The translations under genes and the position numbers were made by a program. Positions 51,829 through 61,142 of a stretch of 64,000 bases of DNA are shown in pieces; positions within the stretch are counted from its first letter, which is position 1; the number at the start of each line of letters is the position of its first letter. The stretch comes from Polynucleobacter sp. MWH-UH35A (GTDB lineage: Bacteria; Pseudomonadota; Gammaproteobacteria; Burkholderiales; Burkholderiaceae), in assembly GCF_018687075.1 (NCBI RefSeq), contig NZ_CP061285.1, positions 496,001 through 560,000 of the forward strand, read 5' to 3'. The notes under the pieces were generated by a model that was not told where the DNA came from, did no database searches, and saw only the letters and a list, made by a program, of their open reading frames with translations.

Positions 51829-52917
51829 GTGTCAGTTACATTAGAGTCAGTACAAGCAGCCCTCAAAGGCCTGATCGATCCCAATACCAAGATTGATTTT
51901 GTTACTGCTAAAAATATTAAAAATCTCCGTGTAGAAGATGGCGATATTTCCTTGGATGTGGTGTTGGGCTATCCAGCTAAGAGTCAGTTTGATTCGATTC
52001 GCAAAGCAGTCATCAATACTTTGCGTGAGTTGCCTGGCATAAAAAATGTCAGCGTGAATGTTTCCAGTCAAATTGTTGCGCACGCAGTCCAGCGTGGTGT
52101 GAAGTTATTGCCTGGCGTTAAAAATATTATTGCGGTTGCTAGCGGTAAAGGGGGTGTTGGTAAATCTACCACTGCCGTGAATTTAGCATTAGCTCTTGCT
52201 GCTGAGGGTGCGCGGGTTGGTATTTTGGATGCGGACATCTATGGCCCAAGTCAGCCAATGATGTTGGGAATTACTGGTAGACCAGACTCTATTGAAGAAA
52301 ATACGATTGAGCCAATGGAAGGTCACGGCTTGCAAGCAAGCTCGATTGGTTTCTTGATTGATGACGACGCTCCAATGGTTTGGCGTGGCCCGATGGTGAC
52401 TTCTGCGCTCGAGCAATTACTACGTCAAACCCGTTGGCGTGATTTGGACTATCTCATTGTCGATATGCCCCCAGGTACGGGTGACATTCAGCTAACTTTG
52501 GCGCAAAAGGTTCCAGTGACAGGATCAGTCATTGTTACTACCCCTCAGGATATCGCCCTCTTAGATGCTCGCAAAGGTTTAAAGATGTTTGAGAAGGTGG
52601 GTGTACCCATCATCGGCATTATTGAAAACATGAGTACCTACGTTTGTACAAAGTGTGGCCACGAAGAGCATGTCTTTGGTACCGGCGGTGGTGAAAAAAT
52701 GTGTAAAGAGTATGGAGTAGATTTCTTAGGCTCATTGCCTCTGAATCTTTCGATTCGTGAGCAGGCCGATGCAGGGCGCCCTACAGCAGTGGCTGACCCA
52801 GATGGTGCAATTAGTGCTATCTATAAAGGAATTGCTAGACAGGTGGCCATTCGCGTTGCTACTCTATCAAAAGATATGAGCAGTAAATTTCCGAATATTG
52901 TGGTTCAAAATACCTAA
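51829..52917 (+). CDS. apbC: Mrp/ApbC/NBP35-type iron-sulfur cluster carrier ATPase
   Basis: P-loop ATPase that carries Fe-S clusters to apo-proteins. It has an N-terminal MIP18-like domain (about residues 1-90), the Walker A SGKGGVGKSTTAVNLA, VDMPPGTGD and the cluster-binding CTKCG pair (YVCTKCGHEEHVF). It starts on a GTG after AGGAGAAGG. It lies 14 bases upstream of the formate-dehydrogenase accessory genes. Those encode many clusters, so a supply role is plausible but not shown. Confidence 0.95.
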   Translation: MSVTLESVQAALKGLIDPNTKIDFVTAKNIKNLRVEDGDISLDVVLGYPAKSQFDSIRKAVINTLRELPGIKNVSVNVSSQIVAHAVQRGVKLLPGVKNIIAVASGKGGVGKSTTAVNLALALAAEGARVGILDADIYGPSQPMMLGITGRPDSIEENTIEPMEGHGLQASSIGFLIDDDAPMVWRGPMVTSALEQLLRQTRWRDLDYLIVDMPPGTGDIQLTLAQKVPVTGSVIVTTPQDIALLDARKGLKMFEKVGVPIIGIIENMSTYVCTKCGHEEHVFGTGGGEKMCKEYGVDFLGSLPLNLSIREQADAGRPTAVADPDGAISAIYKGIARQVAIRVATLSKDMSSKFPNIVVQNT

Positions 52918-52931
52918 GGCCTCGAATATTT

Positions 52932-53465
52932 ATGCGCTTTGCGGTGCTCATGCGTAAACAAAATATTGATAACCCGTGGGTCTCATACCGCTGGGTGCCT
53001 CAGGAAGTGTTGCCTGATTTTGGACAGTTCAATAGCAATCCAAACAACCTGATCTCCGGTCAATTTTTGGGGCGTGATGTAGATGGAGAGTCGTGGTTGT
53101 TTACGGGTTATGAACTTGATCTCTTCCTTGACGAAGCAGAAGGTTACTACCTTAATGTATCCGCTACGTCTCCGAGTTGGTTTGTGATGTGGCGACTTGA
53201 GGAAGATGTAGAGCGCTATATTGATGAGCAATCTCTTGCTTTAGCAAAGACAGAAACATCGTTTGCAATTCCGCATCGTATTTGTGTGAGCTATAACGAG
53301 GCTGCCCGCTTGCTAGATGGTGGGGAGTCTGTGGATACGATTCCTATGAGTGAGCAGCATGCAGCTTGGCTACAAGAGTACGTCAATGATAACTATCGGC
53401 CAGAACCCAAGAAGCGTCATAAGCCTGCCTCATTCAAGGGTGCTGAACGTCCTGCGGAGGAATGA
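52932..53465 (+). CDS. DUF3305 protein (formate dehydrogenase-associated)
   Basis: A 177-residue protein of the DUF3305 family, known mainly from formate dehydrogenase loci; its function is unknown. Recognisable blocks are NPWVSYRWVPQEVLPD, DLFLDEAEGYYLNVSA and PSWFVMWRLEEDV, ending with a charged tail. It starts the accessory block of the locus and overlaps the DUF3306 gene by a few bases. Confidence 0.82.
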   Translation: MRFAVLMRKQNIDNPWVSYRWVPQEVLPDFGQFNSNPNNLISGQFLGRDVDGESWLFTGYELDLFLDEAEGYYLNVSATSPSWFVMWRLEEDVERYIDEQSLALAKTETSFAIPHRICVSYNEAARLLDGGESVDTIPMSEQHAAWLQEYVNDNYRPEPKKRHKPASFKGAERPAEE

Positions 53466-54049
53466 TGGCTGAAGGATTCTTAGGGCGTTGGTCTAGGCGT
53501 AAAGCAGGCAAGGAAGTCGGTGAGGTTGGCTCGCCAGAAAAAAATCTAGCGACCCCCGCAGAGCCATTACAAGTCTCCCCTGTTGAGATTACCCCTGAAG
53601 ACGCTACGCCACCTGTGACCCTAGAGGATGTAGCTAAGATTGATCGCTTTGATCCTGACTTTTCTGCTTTTATGAGACCGGATGTAGATCCGGCCGTTCA
53701 GCAAGCCGCTCTTAAGAAAATGTTTACCGATCCCCACTTCAATATCATGGATGGGTTAGATATCTATATTGATGACTACAGTAAGCCAGATCCGCTGCCA
53801 CCTGGAATGCTCGAGAGGATGGCGCAAAGCGATATGCTCAATCTGTTCCGCAAGTCGAGCGAGGAGTCACCTCAAGCAGTTCAGAAAAACGAGAGCCAAG
53901 TACTTAAGCCCCAGGTAGAAGATGGCGCATTACAGATTCAAGAGCAAAGTGATTTAACATCCACACAGTCAATACCAGCTTCATTGGATGAAGTGCCGAA
54001 AGAGGCGCTCAATGAAGCCCTCATTAAGTCCGAACAGAAAAAAACCTAA
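53462..54049 (+). CDS. DUF3306 protein (formate dehydrogenase-associated)
   Basis: A 195-residue hydrophilic, probably partly disordered protein of the DUF3306 family. It begins with FLGRWSRRKA and has the conserved core FDPDFSAFMRPDVDPAVQQAA and YIDDYSKPDPLPPGML (families recalled from similar loci). Two ATGs, at 53462 and 53465, are equally possible starts. Function is unknown; context points to maturation of the enzyme. Confidence 0.8.
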   Translation: MMAEGFLGRWSRRKAGKEVGEVGSPEKNLATPAEPLQVSPVEITPEDATPPVTLEDVAKIDRFDPDFSAFMRPDVDPAVQQAALKKMFTDPHFNIMDGLDIYIDDYSKPDPLPPGMLERMAQSDMLNLFRKSSEESPQAVQKNESQVLKPQVEDGALQIQEQSDLTSTQSIPASLDEVPKEALNEALIKSEQKKT

Positions 54050-54060
54050 GAAGATAGCGC

Positions 54061-56151
54061 ATGAGTCAAAAATTAGTCTGCAATTGCAATGGCACCATGC
54101 CTTTGGATGCAAAAGAAATGGGTGTGCCGATACACCAATCTTTATGTAGACAGGAAGTAGGTTCTTTTTTAAAAGCTCTAGATGGCTCTGATTCATTGGT
54201 TGTCGCATGCACTCAAGAGGGGGCGCTTTTTAGTGAGTTGGCCGATCAGGCTGAAAAGCCATTAGTTGCTCCACTACGTTTCGTCAATATTCGCGAAGTT
54301 GCCGGCTGGACACAAGAAGCTAAAACATCTGGACCAAAAATTGCGGCATTGCTGGCTTTGGCAGACATGCCAGAAGCAGAACCAGTTCCCGTTGTGAATT
54401 ACGAAAGCCAAGGTAGGTTGCTCATCGTCGGAGCAGGCTCCCAGGCCATTCCTTGGGCTGAAAAACTGAGCGCATCTTTAGATGTTTCTGTTTTGTGTAC
54501 TGAGCCTGGTGATTTGCCGCTAAATCGCAGTTATCCAATTTTCACTGGTGCCCTCACCAAGCTAGACGGTTATCTGGGTAATTTTTCAGTCGACTGGGAT
54601 TTGCAAAATCCGATTGACCCAGAAATGTGCACACGCTGTGGAGCCTGTGTTGAGGTTTGCCCAGAGGGTGCGATTGATCTTTCCTTCCAGATTGATGTGA
54701 GTAAGTGCAAGTCCCATCGTGATTGCGTTACTGCTTGCGCCGGCATTGGCGCCATCTCTTTTGATCGTAAAGAGCGTGCCCGTAATTCTGAATTTGATCT
54801 CATCTTGGATTTGCGCGTGGATCCCAAAATGCGCATGAGTCAAACTCCGCAAGGTTACTTTGCGCCTGGCACCGACCCATTGGATCAAGCCCTGGCGGTA
54901 AACCAACTATCAGAAATGGTAGGAGAGTTTGAGAAGCCAAAATATTTCGTTTACAACGAAAAAATTTGTGCTCATGGCCGTAATGGCAAAGTGGGTTGCA
55001 GTTCCTGTATCGATGTTTGCTCAACAGGGGCGATTGGCTCCATCTTTAAAAATGGCCAAGGCTCTGTAGAAGTAAACCCAAATCTTTGCATGGGTTGTGG
55101 CGCCTGCGCTACCACTTGCCCATCAGGCGCAATGCGCTACAACTACCCAAGTGTTGCCCATCAAGGCAAAGAATTGAAAACGGTAGCTAGTGTGTTTACC
55201 GCGGAAGCCAAAAAGATTAATCAAGCTATGGCCCCAAGTTTGCTTTTGCATACCTTAAAAGCAGGCACCAAAATGATTGACGGCTTAGGCCGCTCAGCTC
55301 ACATCATGCCAAAACAGTTTGAGGGTCTTCCTTCTTTTGTCATTCCATATGGCATTGAGCATATTGCTTCGTCTGGCCTAGATTTATGGCTTAGTGCACT
55401 GACTTATGGTTTTGCTGAAGTTGCATTACTACTCAGTGGTGATGAGGATCCTGCATATCGAGCAGCGTTGGTAGAGCAGGTAGATTTAGCAAACCGCATT
55501 CTGAAGGCGTATGGGTTTGATGAACGAGTCCATTTAATAATGGCAAATTCATCCGATGATATTTCAACGGTATCCAAATCAATGGGAGCATTGCGTCAGC
55601 GTGGGTCGCTCAGCGCTATCTGCATGCCTGCAACTATTGGCCTATCCAATCAAAAACGCGAAACCCTAGAGGCGGCACTCGAGCACTTGCAAAAGCAAGC
55701 TAAGACCCCGTTGCCAGAAGCGGGGGTTGTTCTTCCAAAATCTTCTTTGCTGGGTGGCTTAGCAATCAATAAAGACGCTTGCACCTTGTGCATGTCTTGT
55801 GTCAGTGGCTGCCCAGAAGGTGCACTTTTGGATAATCCTGACGAGCCTATTCTTTCGTTTATTGAAAAGCAGTGTGTACAGTGTGGCATTTGTGTGCAGA
55901 CTTGTCCCGAAAATGCGCTAACACTTGCACCGCGGTTGCAAACGGTTGAGCAACGTAAGCAAAAGGTGGTGCTAAATGAAACACAGGCATTCCATTGCAT
56001 AAGCTGTGGGAAGCCGTTTGGAACCCTCAAGATGGTTGATCTGATGCTAACTAAACTGGGTGCTCATAGCGCATTTACTGGTGCAGCAATGGATCGTCTC
56101 AAGATGTGCGGTGATTGTCGTGTGGTAGATATGGTGAAAAAAGAAACATGA
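54061..56151 (+). CDS. Multi-cluster 4Fe-4S ferredoxin-like protein of the formate dehydrogenase locus
   Basis: A 696-residue iron-sulfur protein, probably an electron carrier or assembly factor for formate dehydrogenase. Cluster motifs occur in CTRCGACVEVCP (from C190), CKSHRDCVTAC, CSSCIDVC, CMGCGACATTCP (from C343), CTLCMSCVSGCP (from C574) and CVQCGICVQTCP (from C605). A C-terminal CISCG and CGDC pair may bind zinc. A Rossmann-like LLIVGAGSQAIPWAEKL precedes the first cluster and an N-terminal CNCNG is also present. It overlaps the chaperone gene by four bases. Confidence 0.85.
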   Translation: MSQKLVCNCNGTMPLDAKEMGVPIHQSLCRQEVGSFLKALDGSDSLVVACTQEGALFSELADQAEKPLVAPLRFVNIREVAGWTQEAKTSGPKIAALLALADMPEAEPVPVVNYESQGRLLIVGAGSQAIPWAEKLSASLDVSVLCTEPGDLPLNRSYPIFTGALTKLDGYLGNFSVDWDLQNPIDPEMCTRCGACVEVCPEGAIDLSFQIDVSKCKSHRDCVTACAGIGAISFDRKERARNSEFDLILDLRVDPKMRMSQTPQGYFAPGTDPLDQALAVNQLSEMVGEFEKPKYFVYNEKICAHGRNGKVGCSSCIDVCSTGAIGSIFKNGQGSVEVNPNLCMGCGACATTCPSGAMRYNYPSVAHQGKELKTVASVFTAEAKKINQAMAPSLLLHTLKAGTKMIDGLGRSAHIMPKQFEGLPSFVIPYGIEHIASSGLDLWLSALTYGFAEVALLLSGDEDPAYRAALVEQVDLANRILKAYGFDERVHLIMANSSDDISTVSKSMGALRQRGSLSAICMPATIGLSNQKRETLEAALEHLQKQAKTPLPEAGVVLPKSSLLGGLAINKDACTLCMSCVSGCPEGALLDNPDEPILSFIEKQCVQCGICVQTCPENALTLAPRLQTVEQRKQKVVLNETQAFHCISCGKPFGTLKMVDLMLTKLGAHSAFTGAAMDRLKMCGDCRVVDMVKKET

Positions 56152-56786
56152 GCAAAACAGCAAAAGAAAATTTGACTGCCGAGATAGGTGATGTTGATTT
56201 GCCAGAGGATTTGGCAAGGGCAGATTTGTATGGCTTGATCGCTCGTTTCTTTCAGATGCGGCCAGATCAAGAATTGTTGGATCAAATTGCCGCAACAGCG
56301 GATCAGCAGGATGCTGCTGATGAGGCGCCTTTGGCTAAAGTTTGGATGGATGTGGTTGAGGTTGCCAAAAATAATCCAGCTAAGGCTTGGCATGATGAGT
56401 TTGATTTGAATTTCATCAGCGTGGGTAAGCCCAATGTTGTTCTCAATGGCTCCTTTTACATGGCAGGCCACCTGAATGAGAAACCCTTAATCAATATTCG
56501 CAAGGCTTTAGCTGAATTTGGGCTTGAAGCAGCAGAGGAAGTCACCGAAACCGAGGACCATATTTCTGCCTTGTGCGAGGTCATGCGCTACCTTATCGCT
56601 GGCGATGATGTTGAGATCTCAAACCTTACGAACCAAAGGGTTTTTTTCAATGAGCATATCCGTCCTTGGTATGACGAATTGTGCGATGCAATAGAAGATA
56701 TTCCAGAGATGCATCTCTATCACCCTGTTGCTGCTCTAACACGGGAATTCCTGGCAATTGAGGGTCAAGGTTTTGACATGATTTGA
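56148..56786 (+). CDS. TorD/DmsD-family molybdoenzyme chaperone
   Basis: Helical chaperone that holds apo-molybdoenzyme and its Tat signal during cofactor insertion. I start at the ATG read as MSKTAKEN, overlapping the upstream stop (ATGA). Typical features are DLYGLIARFFQ at the start, the FDLNFISVGKPNVVLNGSFYM block and ETEDHISALCEVMRYL, with a HIRPWYDELCDAI helix. The 212-residue length is normal. Its expected client is the alpha subunit encoded downstream. Confidence 0.88.
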   Translation: MSKTAKENLTAEIGDVDLPEDLARADLYGLIARFFQMRPDQELLDQIAATADQQDAADEAPLAKVWMDVVEVAKNNPAKAWHDEFDLNFISVGKPNVVLNGSFYMAGHLNEKPLINIRKALAEFGLEAAEEVTETEDHISALCEVMRYLIAGDDVEISNLTNQRVFFNEHIRPWYDELCDAIEDIPEMHLYHPVAALTREFLAIEGQGFDMI

Positions 56787-56825
56787 TGTTGCATTGCAGC
56801 ATCTTGCAGCTTGCATTCATGGCCT

Positions 56826-56874
56826 TGTAATCCCTAATGCGGTAAATATGCCAAAAATGCAATTACGGATTACA
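56826..56874. promoter_or_regulatory. Long inverted repeat upstream of the formate dehydrogenase structural genes
   Basis: TGTAATCCCTAAT (56826-56838) and ATTACGGATTACA (56862-56874) are complementary at 12 of 13 positions across a 23-base spacer, within the 126-base gap before the Tat mini-protein gene. It could be a dimeric operator or an mRNA hairpin. Confidence 0.5.
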
Positions 56875-56912
56875 CTTGAGCAAAATCAAGAAAAACCATA
56901 TAGGAGCATGCC

Positions 56913-57134
56913 ATGAGCACTAAATCCAAAGCTGCTTTAAGCGAAGAAAACAAGCCATCGCGCCGTAAGTTCTTTATTGGTGCAAGCGCTGCAGTTGGCG
57001 CTGTTGCCGTTGCTAGCCAAACTCCCGTTGGCAAAGCGGTCATTCAAGAAATTAGTAGCACCAAAACGGTGAAAGATGTTGGTCAAACCATGACCGCTCA
57101 CATGCGTAAGTATTACGAATCCACTTTGATTTAA
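56913..57134 (+). CDS. Tat-signal mini-protein of formate dehydrogenase loci
   Basis: A 73-residue protein with a twin-arginine motif (SRRKFFIG) and one hydrophobic segment, ending TMTAHMRKYYESTLI. Small proteins of this form commonly lie just upstream of the catalytic subunit in such loci. Its function is unproven; it may be a membrane-anchored accessory. It starts after TAGGAG and lies 62 bases before the alpha subunit gene. Confidence 0.82.
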   Translation: MSTKSKAALSEENKPSRRKFFIGASAAVGAVAVASQTPVGKAVIQEISSTKTVKDVGQTMTAHMRKYYESTLI

Positions 57135-57196
57135 CGATCTTTGTTTTGCTTTAGCGGTAACTCAATAAATACAAAAAACTTTCTCAGGGACACTAT

Positions 57197-60175
57197 ATGA
57201 GTCTGACTCGTAAATCCAATACCCCAGCAAGCAGTCGCTCCACATCACGCCTTATTGGTAGCTTGTCACGTGGCTTAAAGGCCGCCGTGCCAACGATGGA
57301 TCGCCGCTCATTCCTAAAGCGCTCAGGCGTCGGAGTGGGTGCCGGTATCGCCGCCAGCCAATTGAGCTTTGTGCAAAAGGCGACTGCTGAACCAAGCAAG
57401 GCAATGCTCGATGGCAAAGGCAAGATTGAGGTTAAGAGATCTATATGTACCCACTGTTCAGTTGGCTGTGCAGTTGATGCCACAGTAGAGAACGGTGTTT
57501 GGGTTCGTCAAGATCCTGTATTTGATTCCCCAATTAATATGGGCGCGCACTGCGCTAAGGGCGCAGCATTGCGTGAGCACGGACACGGTGATTATCGTTT
57601 GCGTTATCCAATGAAGTTGGTAGATGGAAAGTACCAACGTATTTCTTGGGATCAAGCCTTAACTGAAATCACTGCTCAGATGAAGAGCATCCGTGAGAAA
57701 TATTCTCCAGATGCAATGTTCTTTATTGGATCTTCAAAGCACAACAACGAACAAGCCTACTTACTGCGTAAGTGGGTTTCTTTCTTTGGTACAAACAATA
57801 CAGACCATCAGGCGCGTATTTGTCACTCCACAACTGTTGCCGGTGTGGCGAACACCTGGGGTTATGGTGCGATGACAAACAGCTACAACGACATGATGAA
57901 CGCCAAGGCTGCTTTGTATATTGGCTCCAATGCTGCTGAAGCGCATCCAGTCTCTATGTTGATGCTGTTGCACGCAAAAGAAAATGGTTGCAAAGTGGTT
58001 GTGGTTGATCCACGCTATACCCGCACTGCGGCTAAGTCAGATCAGTACATCCGTATTCGTTCTGGTACAGATATTCCATTCCTATTTGGTTTGCTGTACC
58101 ACATCTTCAAAAACGGCTGGGAAGACAAGAAGTACATCAATGACCGTGTTTACGGCATGGATGAGATCCGCAAAGAAGTAATGGAGAAGTGGACTCCTGC
58201 TGCAGTTGAAGAGGCTTGCGGTGTACCTGAAGCCCAGGTTTATCAAGCTGCTAAAACGATGGCCATGAATCGTCCTAGTACGGTTGTTTGGTGTATGGGT
58301 CAAACACAACACACTATTGGTAATGCCATGGTGCGCGCTTCCTGCATTTTGCAGTTGGCTCTAGGTAACGTAGGTAAGTCTGGCGGCGGTACCAATATTT
58401 TCCGTGGTCACGATAACGTTCAGGGCGCAACTGACGTAGGTCCTAATCCAGATTCATTGCCTGGCTACTATGGTTTGGCTGCTGGCTCATGGAAACACTT
58501 CGCAACGGTTTGGGGTGTTGACTACGAATGGATTAAGGGGCGCTACGCACCCGACATGATGGAGAAGTCTGGTACAACCGTTTCTCGTTGGGTGGATGCC
58601 GTTCTTGAAAAGAACGACATGATTGATCAACAGACTAGCGTTAAGGGTTTGTTCTTCTGGGGTCATGCACCTAACTCACAAACACGCGGCTTGGATATGA
58701 AGCGCGCGATGAACAAGTTGGATCTCTTGGTTGTGGTCGATCCATACCCAAGCGCTACGGCAGCAATGGCAGCAATGCCTGCAGCTGAAGGCGACGTTGT
58801 TAATAAAAATCGCAATGTGTACTTATTGCCTGCTGCAACGCAATTTGAAACCTGTGGCTCTGCGACAGCTTCAAACCGTTCATTGCAGTGGCGTGAAAAA
58901 GTCATCGACCCATTGTTTGAGTCCGTTCCTGACCACGTCATCATGCAAGCATTTGCAGATCGCTTAGGTTTCGGTGAGGAGTTGTCTAAGAACTACAAAA
59001 TGCTCAACTCTAAATTTGCTGGTAAGCAATGGAAAGAGCCGCAGATTGAGGATATCTTGCGTGAGATCAATCGTTCCGTATGGACCATTGGCTACACCGG
59101 CCAAACTCCTGAGCGCCTTAAAGCGCACATGAGAATGGTTGCCACATTTGATCCGAAGACATTGAAGTCTCGCGGTGGTGTTGATCCAGTAACTGGCTAT
59201 GACACAACAGGTGACTACTATGGCTTGCCTTGGCCTTGCTACGGTACGGCAGCAATCAAGCATCCAGGTTCGCCAAATCTATATGACACCAGCAAGAGCG
59301 TCATGGAAGGTGGCGGTAACTTCCGTGCCAACTTTGGAGTTGAGCGTGATGGTGTGAGTTTATTGGCTGGTGATGGTTCTTGCTCCAAAGGTTCGGCAAT
59401 TACCACTGGTTATCCAGAGTTCGATCACGTGTTTGTGAAGAAACTCGGTTGGTGGGATCAGTTGACTGAAGAAGAGAAAAAACTGGCTGAAGGTAAAAAC
59501 TGGAAGACTGACTTATCAGGTGGTATTCAGCGCGTGGTGATGAAGAACGGCTGCCATCCATTTGGTAACGCAAAAGCGCGCGCAGTAGTTTGGAACTTCC
59601 CAGATGCAATTCCAATTCACCGCGAGGCTCTTTACAGTACTAACGAGAAGATGATGCGTAAGTACCCAACAGCTGCCGATAAGAAGAATTTCTGGCGCTT
59701 GCCAACTCTCTATAAGACTGTTCAAGATCAAAACTTGAATCAGAAGTTATATGAGAAGTTCCCAATCATTCTGACCTCTGGTCGTTTGGTTGAGTACGAG
59801 GGTGGTGGCGACGAGACCCGTTCTAACCCATGGTTGGCTGAGCTCCAACAAGAAAACTTTGTGGAGATTAATCCTAAGGCTGCAGCAGATCGTGGCATTA
59901 AGAACTGGGATTACGTTTGGGTCAAGTCTCCAACTGGAGCGAAGATCAAAGTTCGCGCATTGGTTACTGAGCGTGTTGATCAGGGAACTGCATTTGTGCC
60001 ATTCCACTTTGCTGGCTGGTGGCAGGGCGCAGACTTGCGCAAATACTACCCAGAAGGTGCTGCTCCTGTAGTTCAAGGTGAAGCGGTTAACACTGCAACT
60101 ACTTATGGTTATGACATGGTGACGATGATGCAAGAAACGAAAACCACAATGTGTCAAATCGAGAAATTTGCCTAA
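57197..60175 (+). CDS. fdhA: Formate dehydrogenase catalytic alpha subunit (Cys type, Mo/W-bisPGD)
   Basis: Periplasmic oxidation of formate to CO2. The 992-residue protein carries a Tat motif at residues 35-41 (DRRSFLK), behind an unusual 33-residue lead. The start at 57197 has AGGGA at good spacing; an ATG at 57296 would begin directly at the Tat motif. The N-terminal cluster is held by C84, C87, C91 and C119. The active-site metal ligand is C209 followed by H210 (ARICHSTTVAG), so this is a cysteine, not a selenocysteine, enzyme. The C-terminal pterin-binding domain begins near FPIILTSGRLVEYEGGG. The beta and gamma subunits follow. Confidence 0.95.
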   Translation: MSLTRKSNTPASSRSTSRLIGSLSRGLKAAVPTMDRRSFLKRSGVGVGAGIAASQLSFVQKATAEPSKAMLDGKGKIEVKRSICTHCSVGCAVDATVENGVWVRQDPVFDSPINMGAHCAKGAALREHGHGDYRLRYPMKLVDGKYQRISWDQALTEITAQMKSIREKYSPDAMFFIGSSKHNNEQAYLLRKWVSFFGTNNTDHQARICHSTTVAGVANTWGYGAMTNSYNDMMNAKAALYIGSNAAEAHPVSMLMLLHAKENGCKVVVVDPRYTRTAAKSDQYIRIRSGTDIPFLFGLLYHIFKNGWEDKKYINDRVYGMDEIRKEVMEKWTPAAVEEACGVPEAQVYQAAKTMAMNRPSTVVWCMGQTQHTIGNAMVRASCILQLALGNVGKSGGGTNIFRGHDNVQGATDVGPNPDSLPGYYGLAAGSWKHFATVWGVDYEWIKGRYAPDMMEKSGTTVSRWVDAVLEKNDMIDQQTSVKGLFFWGHAPNSQTRGLDMKRAMNKLDLLVVVDPYPSATAAMAAMPAAEGDVVNKNRNVYLLPAATQFETCGSATASNRSLQWREKVIDPLFESVPDHVIMQAFADRLGFGEELSKNYKMLNSKFAGKQWKEPQIEDILREINRSVWTIGYTGQTPERLKAHMRMVATFDPKTLKSRGGVDPVTGYDTTGDYYGLPWPCYGTAAIKHPGSPNLYDTSKSVMEGGGNFRANFGVERDGVSLLAGDGSCSKGSAITTGYPEFDHVFVKKLGWWDQLTEEEKKLAEGKNWKTDLSGGIQRVVMKNGCHPFGNAKARAVVWNFPDAIPIHREALYSTNEKMMRKYPTAADKKNFWRLPTLYKTVQDQNLNQKLYEKFPIILTSGRLVEYEGGGDETRSNPWLAELQQENFVEINPKAAADRGIKNWDYVWVKSPTGAKIKVRALVTERVDQGTAFVPFHFAGWWQGADLRKYYPEGAAPVVQGEAVNTATTYGYDMVTMMQETKTTMCQIEKFA

Positions 60176-60202
60176 GTCAAAAAATAAAGTCAGGAGAACA
60201 CA

Positions 60203-60859
60203 ATGGCAAGAATGAAATTTATTTGCGACACAGAGCGATGCATCGAGTGCAACGGTTGTGTCACAGCCTGTAAAAATGATAATGAAGTACCTTGGGGCGT
60301 CAATCGTCGCCGCGTTGTTACGGTAAATGATGGCATCATCGGTCAAGAAAAGTCTGTTTCAGTGGCATGTATGCACTGTACTGATGCTCCTTGTATGGCG
60401 GTATGTCCAGTAGATTGTTTCTACCGTACTGATGAAGGTGTTGTTCTGCACGATAAAGATATTTGTATCGGTTGCGGCTACTGCTCATTTGCATGTCCAT
60501 TTGGTGCACCACAGTTCTTGAGTAAGGGTGCTTTTGGTTCCCGCAGCAAAATGGATAAGTGCACATTCTGTAGCGGCGGCCCAGAAGAAAACGGTAGCGT
60601 TGCTGAGTTTGAGAAATATGGCCGTAATCGTTTAGCGGAAGGTAAGTTGCCACTCTGTGCTGAGATGTGTTCTACCAAGGCATTGATTGGTGGTGATAGC
60701 GATATCATTACTGGCATCTTCAATAACCGTGTTGCGACACGTGAGAAGAATGGCAAGTACCCAGGATCTAAGGCTTTTGGTTGGACTACTGCTTACGGTG
60801 GACCAGATGCACCAGCGCCAACTCCAACACCTGCTGCAAAAATTCCAGGAGCTAAATAA
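60203..60859 (+). CDS. fdh3B: Formate dehydrogenase iron-sulfur beta subunit
   Basis: Electron-transfer subunit of 218 residues carrying four [4Fe-4S] clusters: CDTERCIECNGCVTAC, CMHCTDAPCMAVCP, CIGCGYCSFACPFGAP and the CTFC...CAEMC group. It passes electrons from the alpha subunit to the membrane cytochrome. The C-terminus is Pro/Ala-rich with no obvious membrane anchor. It starts after AGGAG and its stop overlaps the next ATG by one base. Confidence 0.94.
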   Translation: MARMKFICDTERCIECNGCVTACKNDNEVPWGVNRRRVVTVNDGIIGQEKSVSVACMHCTDAPCMAVCPVDCFYRTDEGVVLHDKDICIGCGYCSFACPFGAPQFLSKGAFGSRSKMDKCTFCSGGPEENGSVAEFEKYGRNRLAEGKLPLCAEMCSTKALIGGDSDIITGIFNNRVATREKNGKYPGSKAFGWTTAYGGPDAPAPTPTPAAKIPGAK

Positions 60860-61095
60860 TGAAAGTGAATTTCAAAACTCTCGGTTTATGTTTTGCAGCA
60901 GCAGCCTTGTTGGCTGCTTGCTCTGAACCTCCAGAAATTGCTGCCAAAGCTGCTAAACGTCCAGACGTTGCGCCTTACATGGGTGCTAATAATGGCTTCG
61001 TAACTAAGGGCTGGACGCCAGGTAATCAGGCTAGCTGGACTGAGTCGATCGACAAGCGTACTCAGGGTCAAAACGAATACAGTCGCGTTAAGTGA
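60859..61095 (+). CDS. Small lipoprotein within the formate dehydrogenase operon
   Basis: A 78-residue predicted lipoprotein with signal MKVNFKTLGLCFAAAALLAAC (lipobox LLAAC) and a mature part of about 55 residues ending RTQGQNEYSRVK. No family is recognised. It is coupled to the beta subunit by TAATG and lies directly before the gamma subunit. A structural or assembly role in the periplasmic enzyme is possible but unproven. Confidence 0.75.
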   Translation: MKVNFKTLGLCFAAAALLAACSEPPEIAAKAAKRPDVAPYMGANNGFVTKGWTPGNQASWTESIDKRTQGQNEYSRVK

Positions 61096-61142
61096 TCTTC
61101 TAAATAACAATAAATAAAACGAAAACGTTTAAGGACATGTGT

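Noticed and set aside
56785..56803. Hairpin GATGTTG/CAGCATC after the TorD-type gene as a terminator
   Set aside because: Seven pairs including one G-U, no T-run, and it overlaps the stop codon; too weak to call.
57821..57826. Selenocysteine codon in the formate dehydrogenase active site
   Set aside because: The codon is TGT (Cys, residue 209), the frame has no internal TGA, and so no SECIS element is needed.
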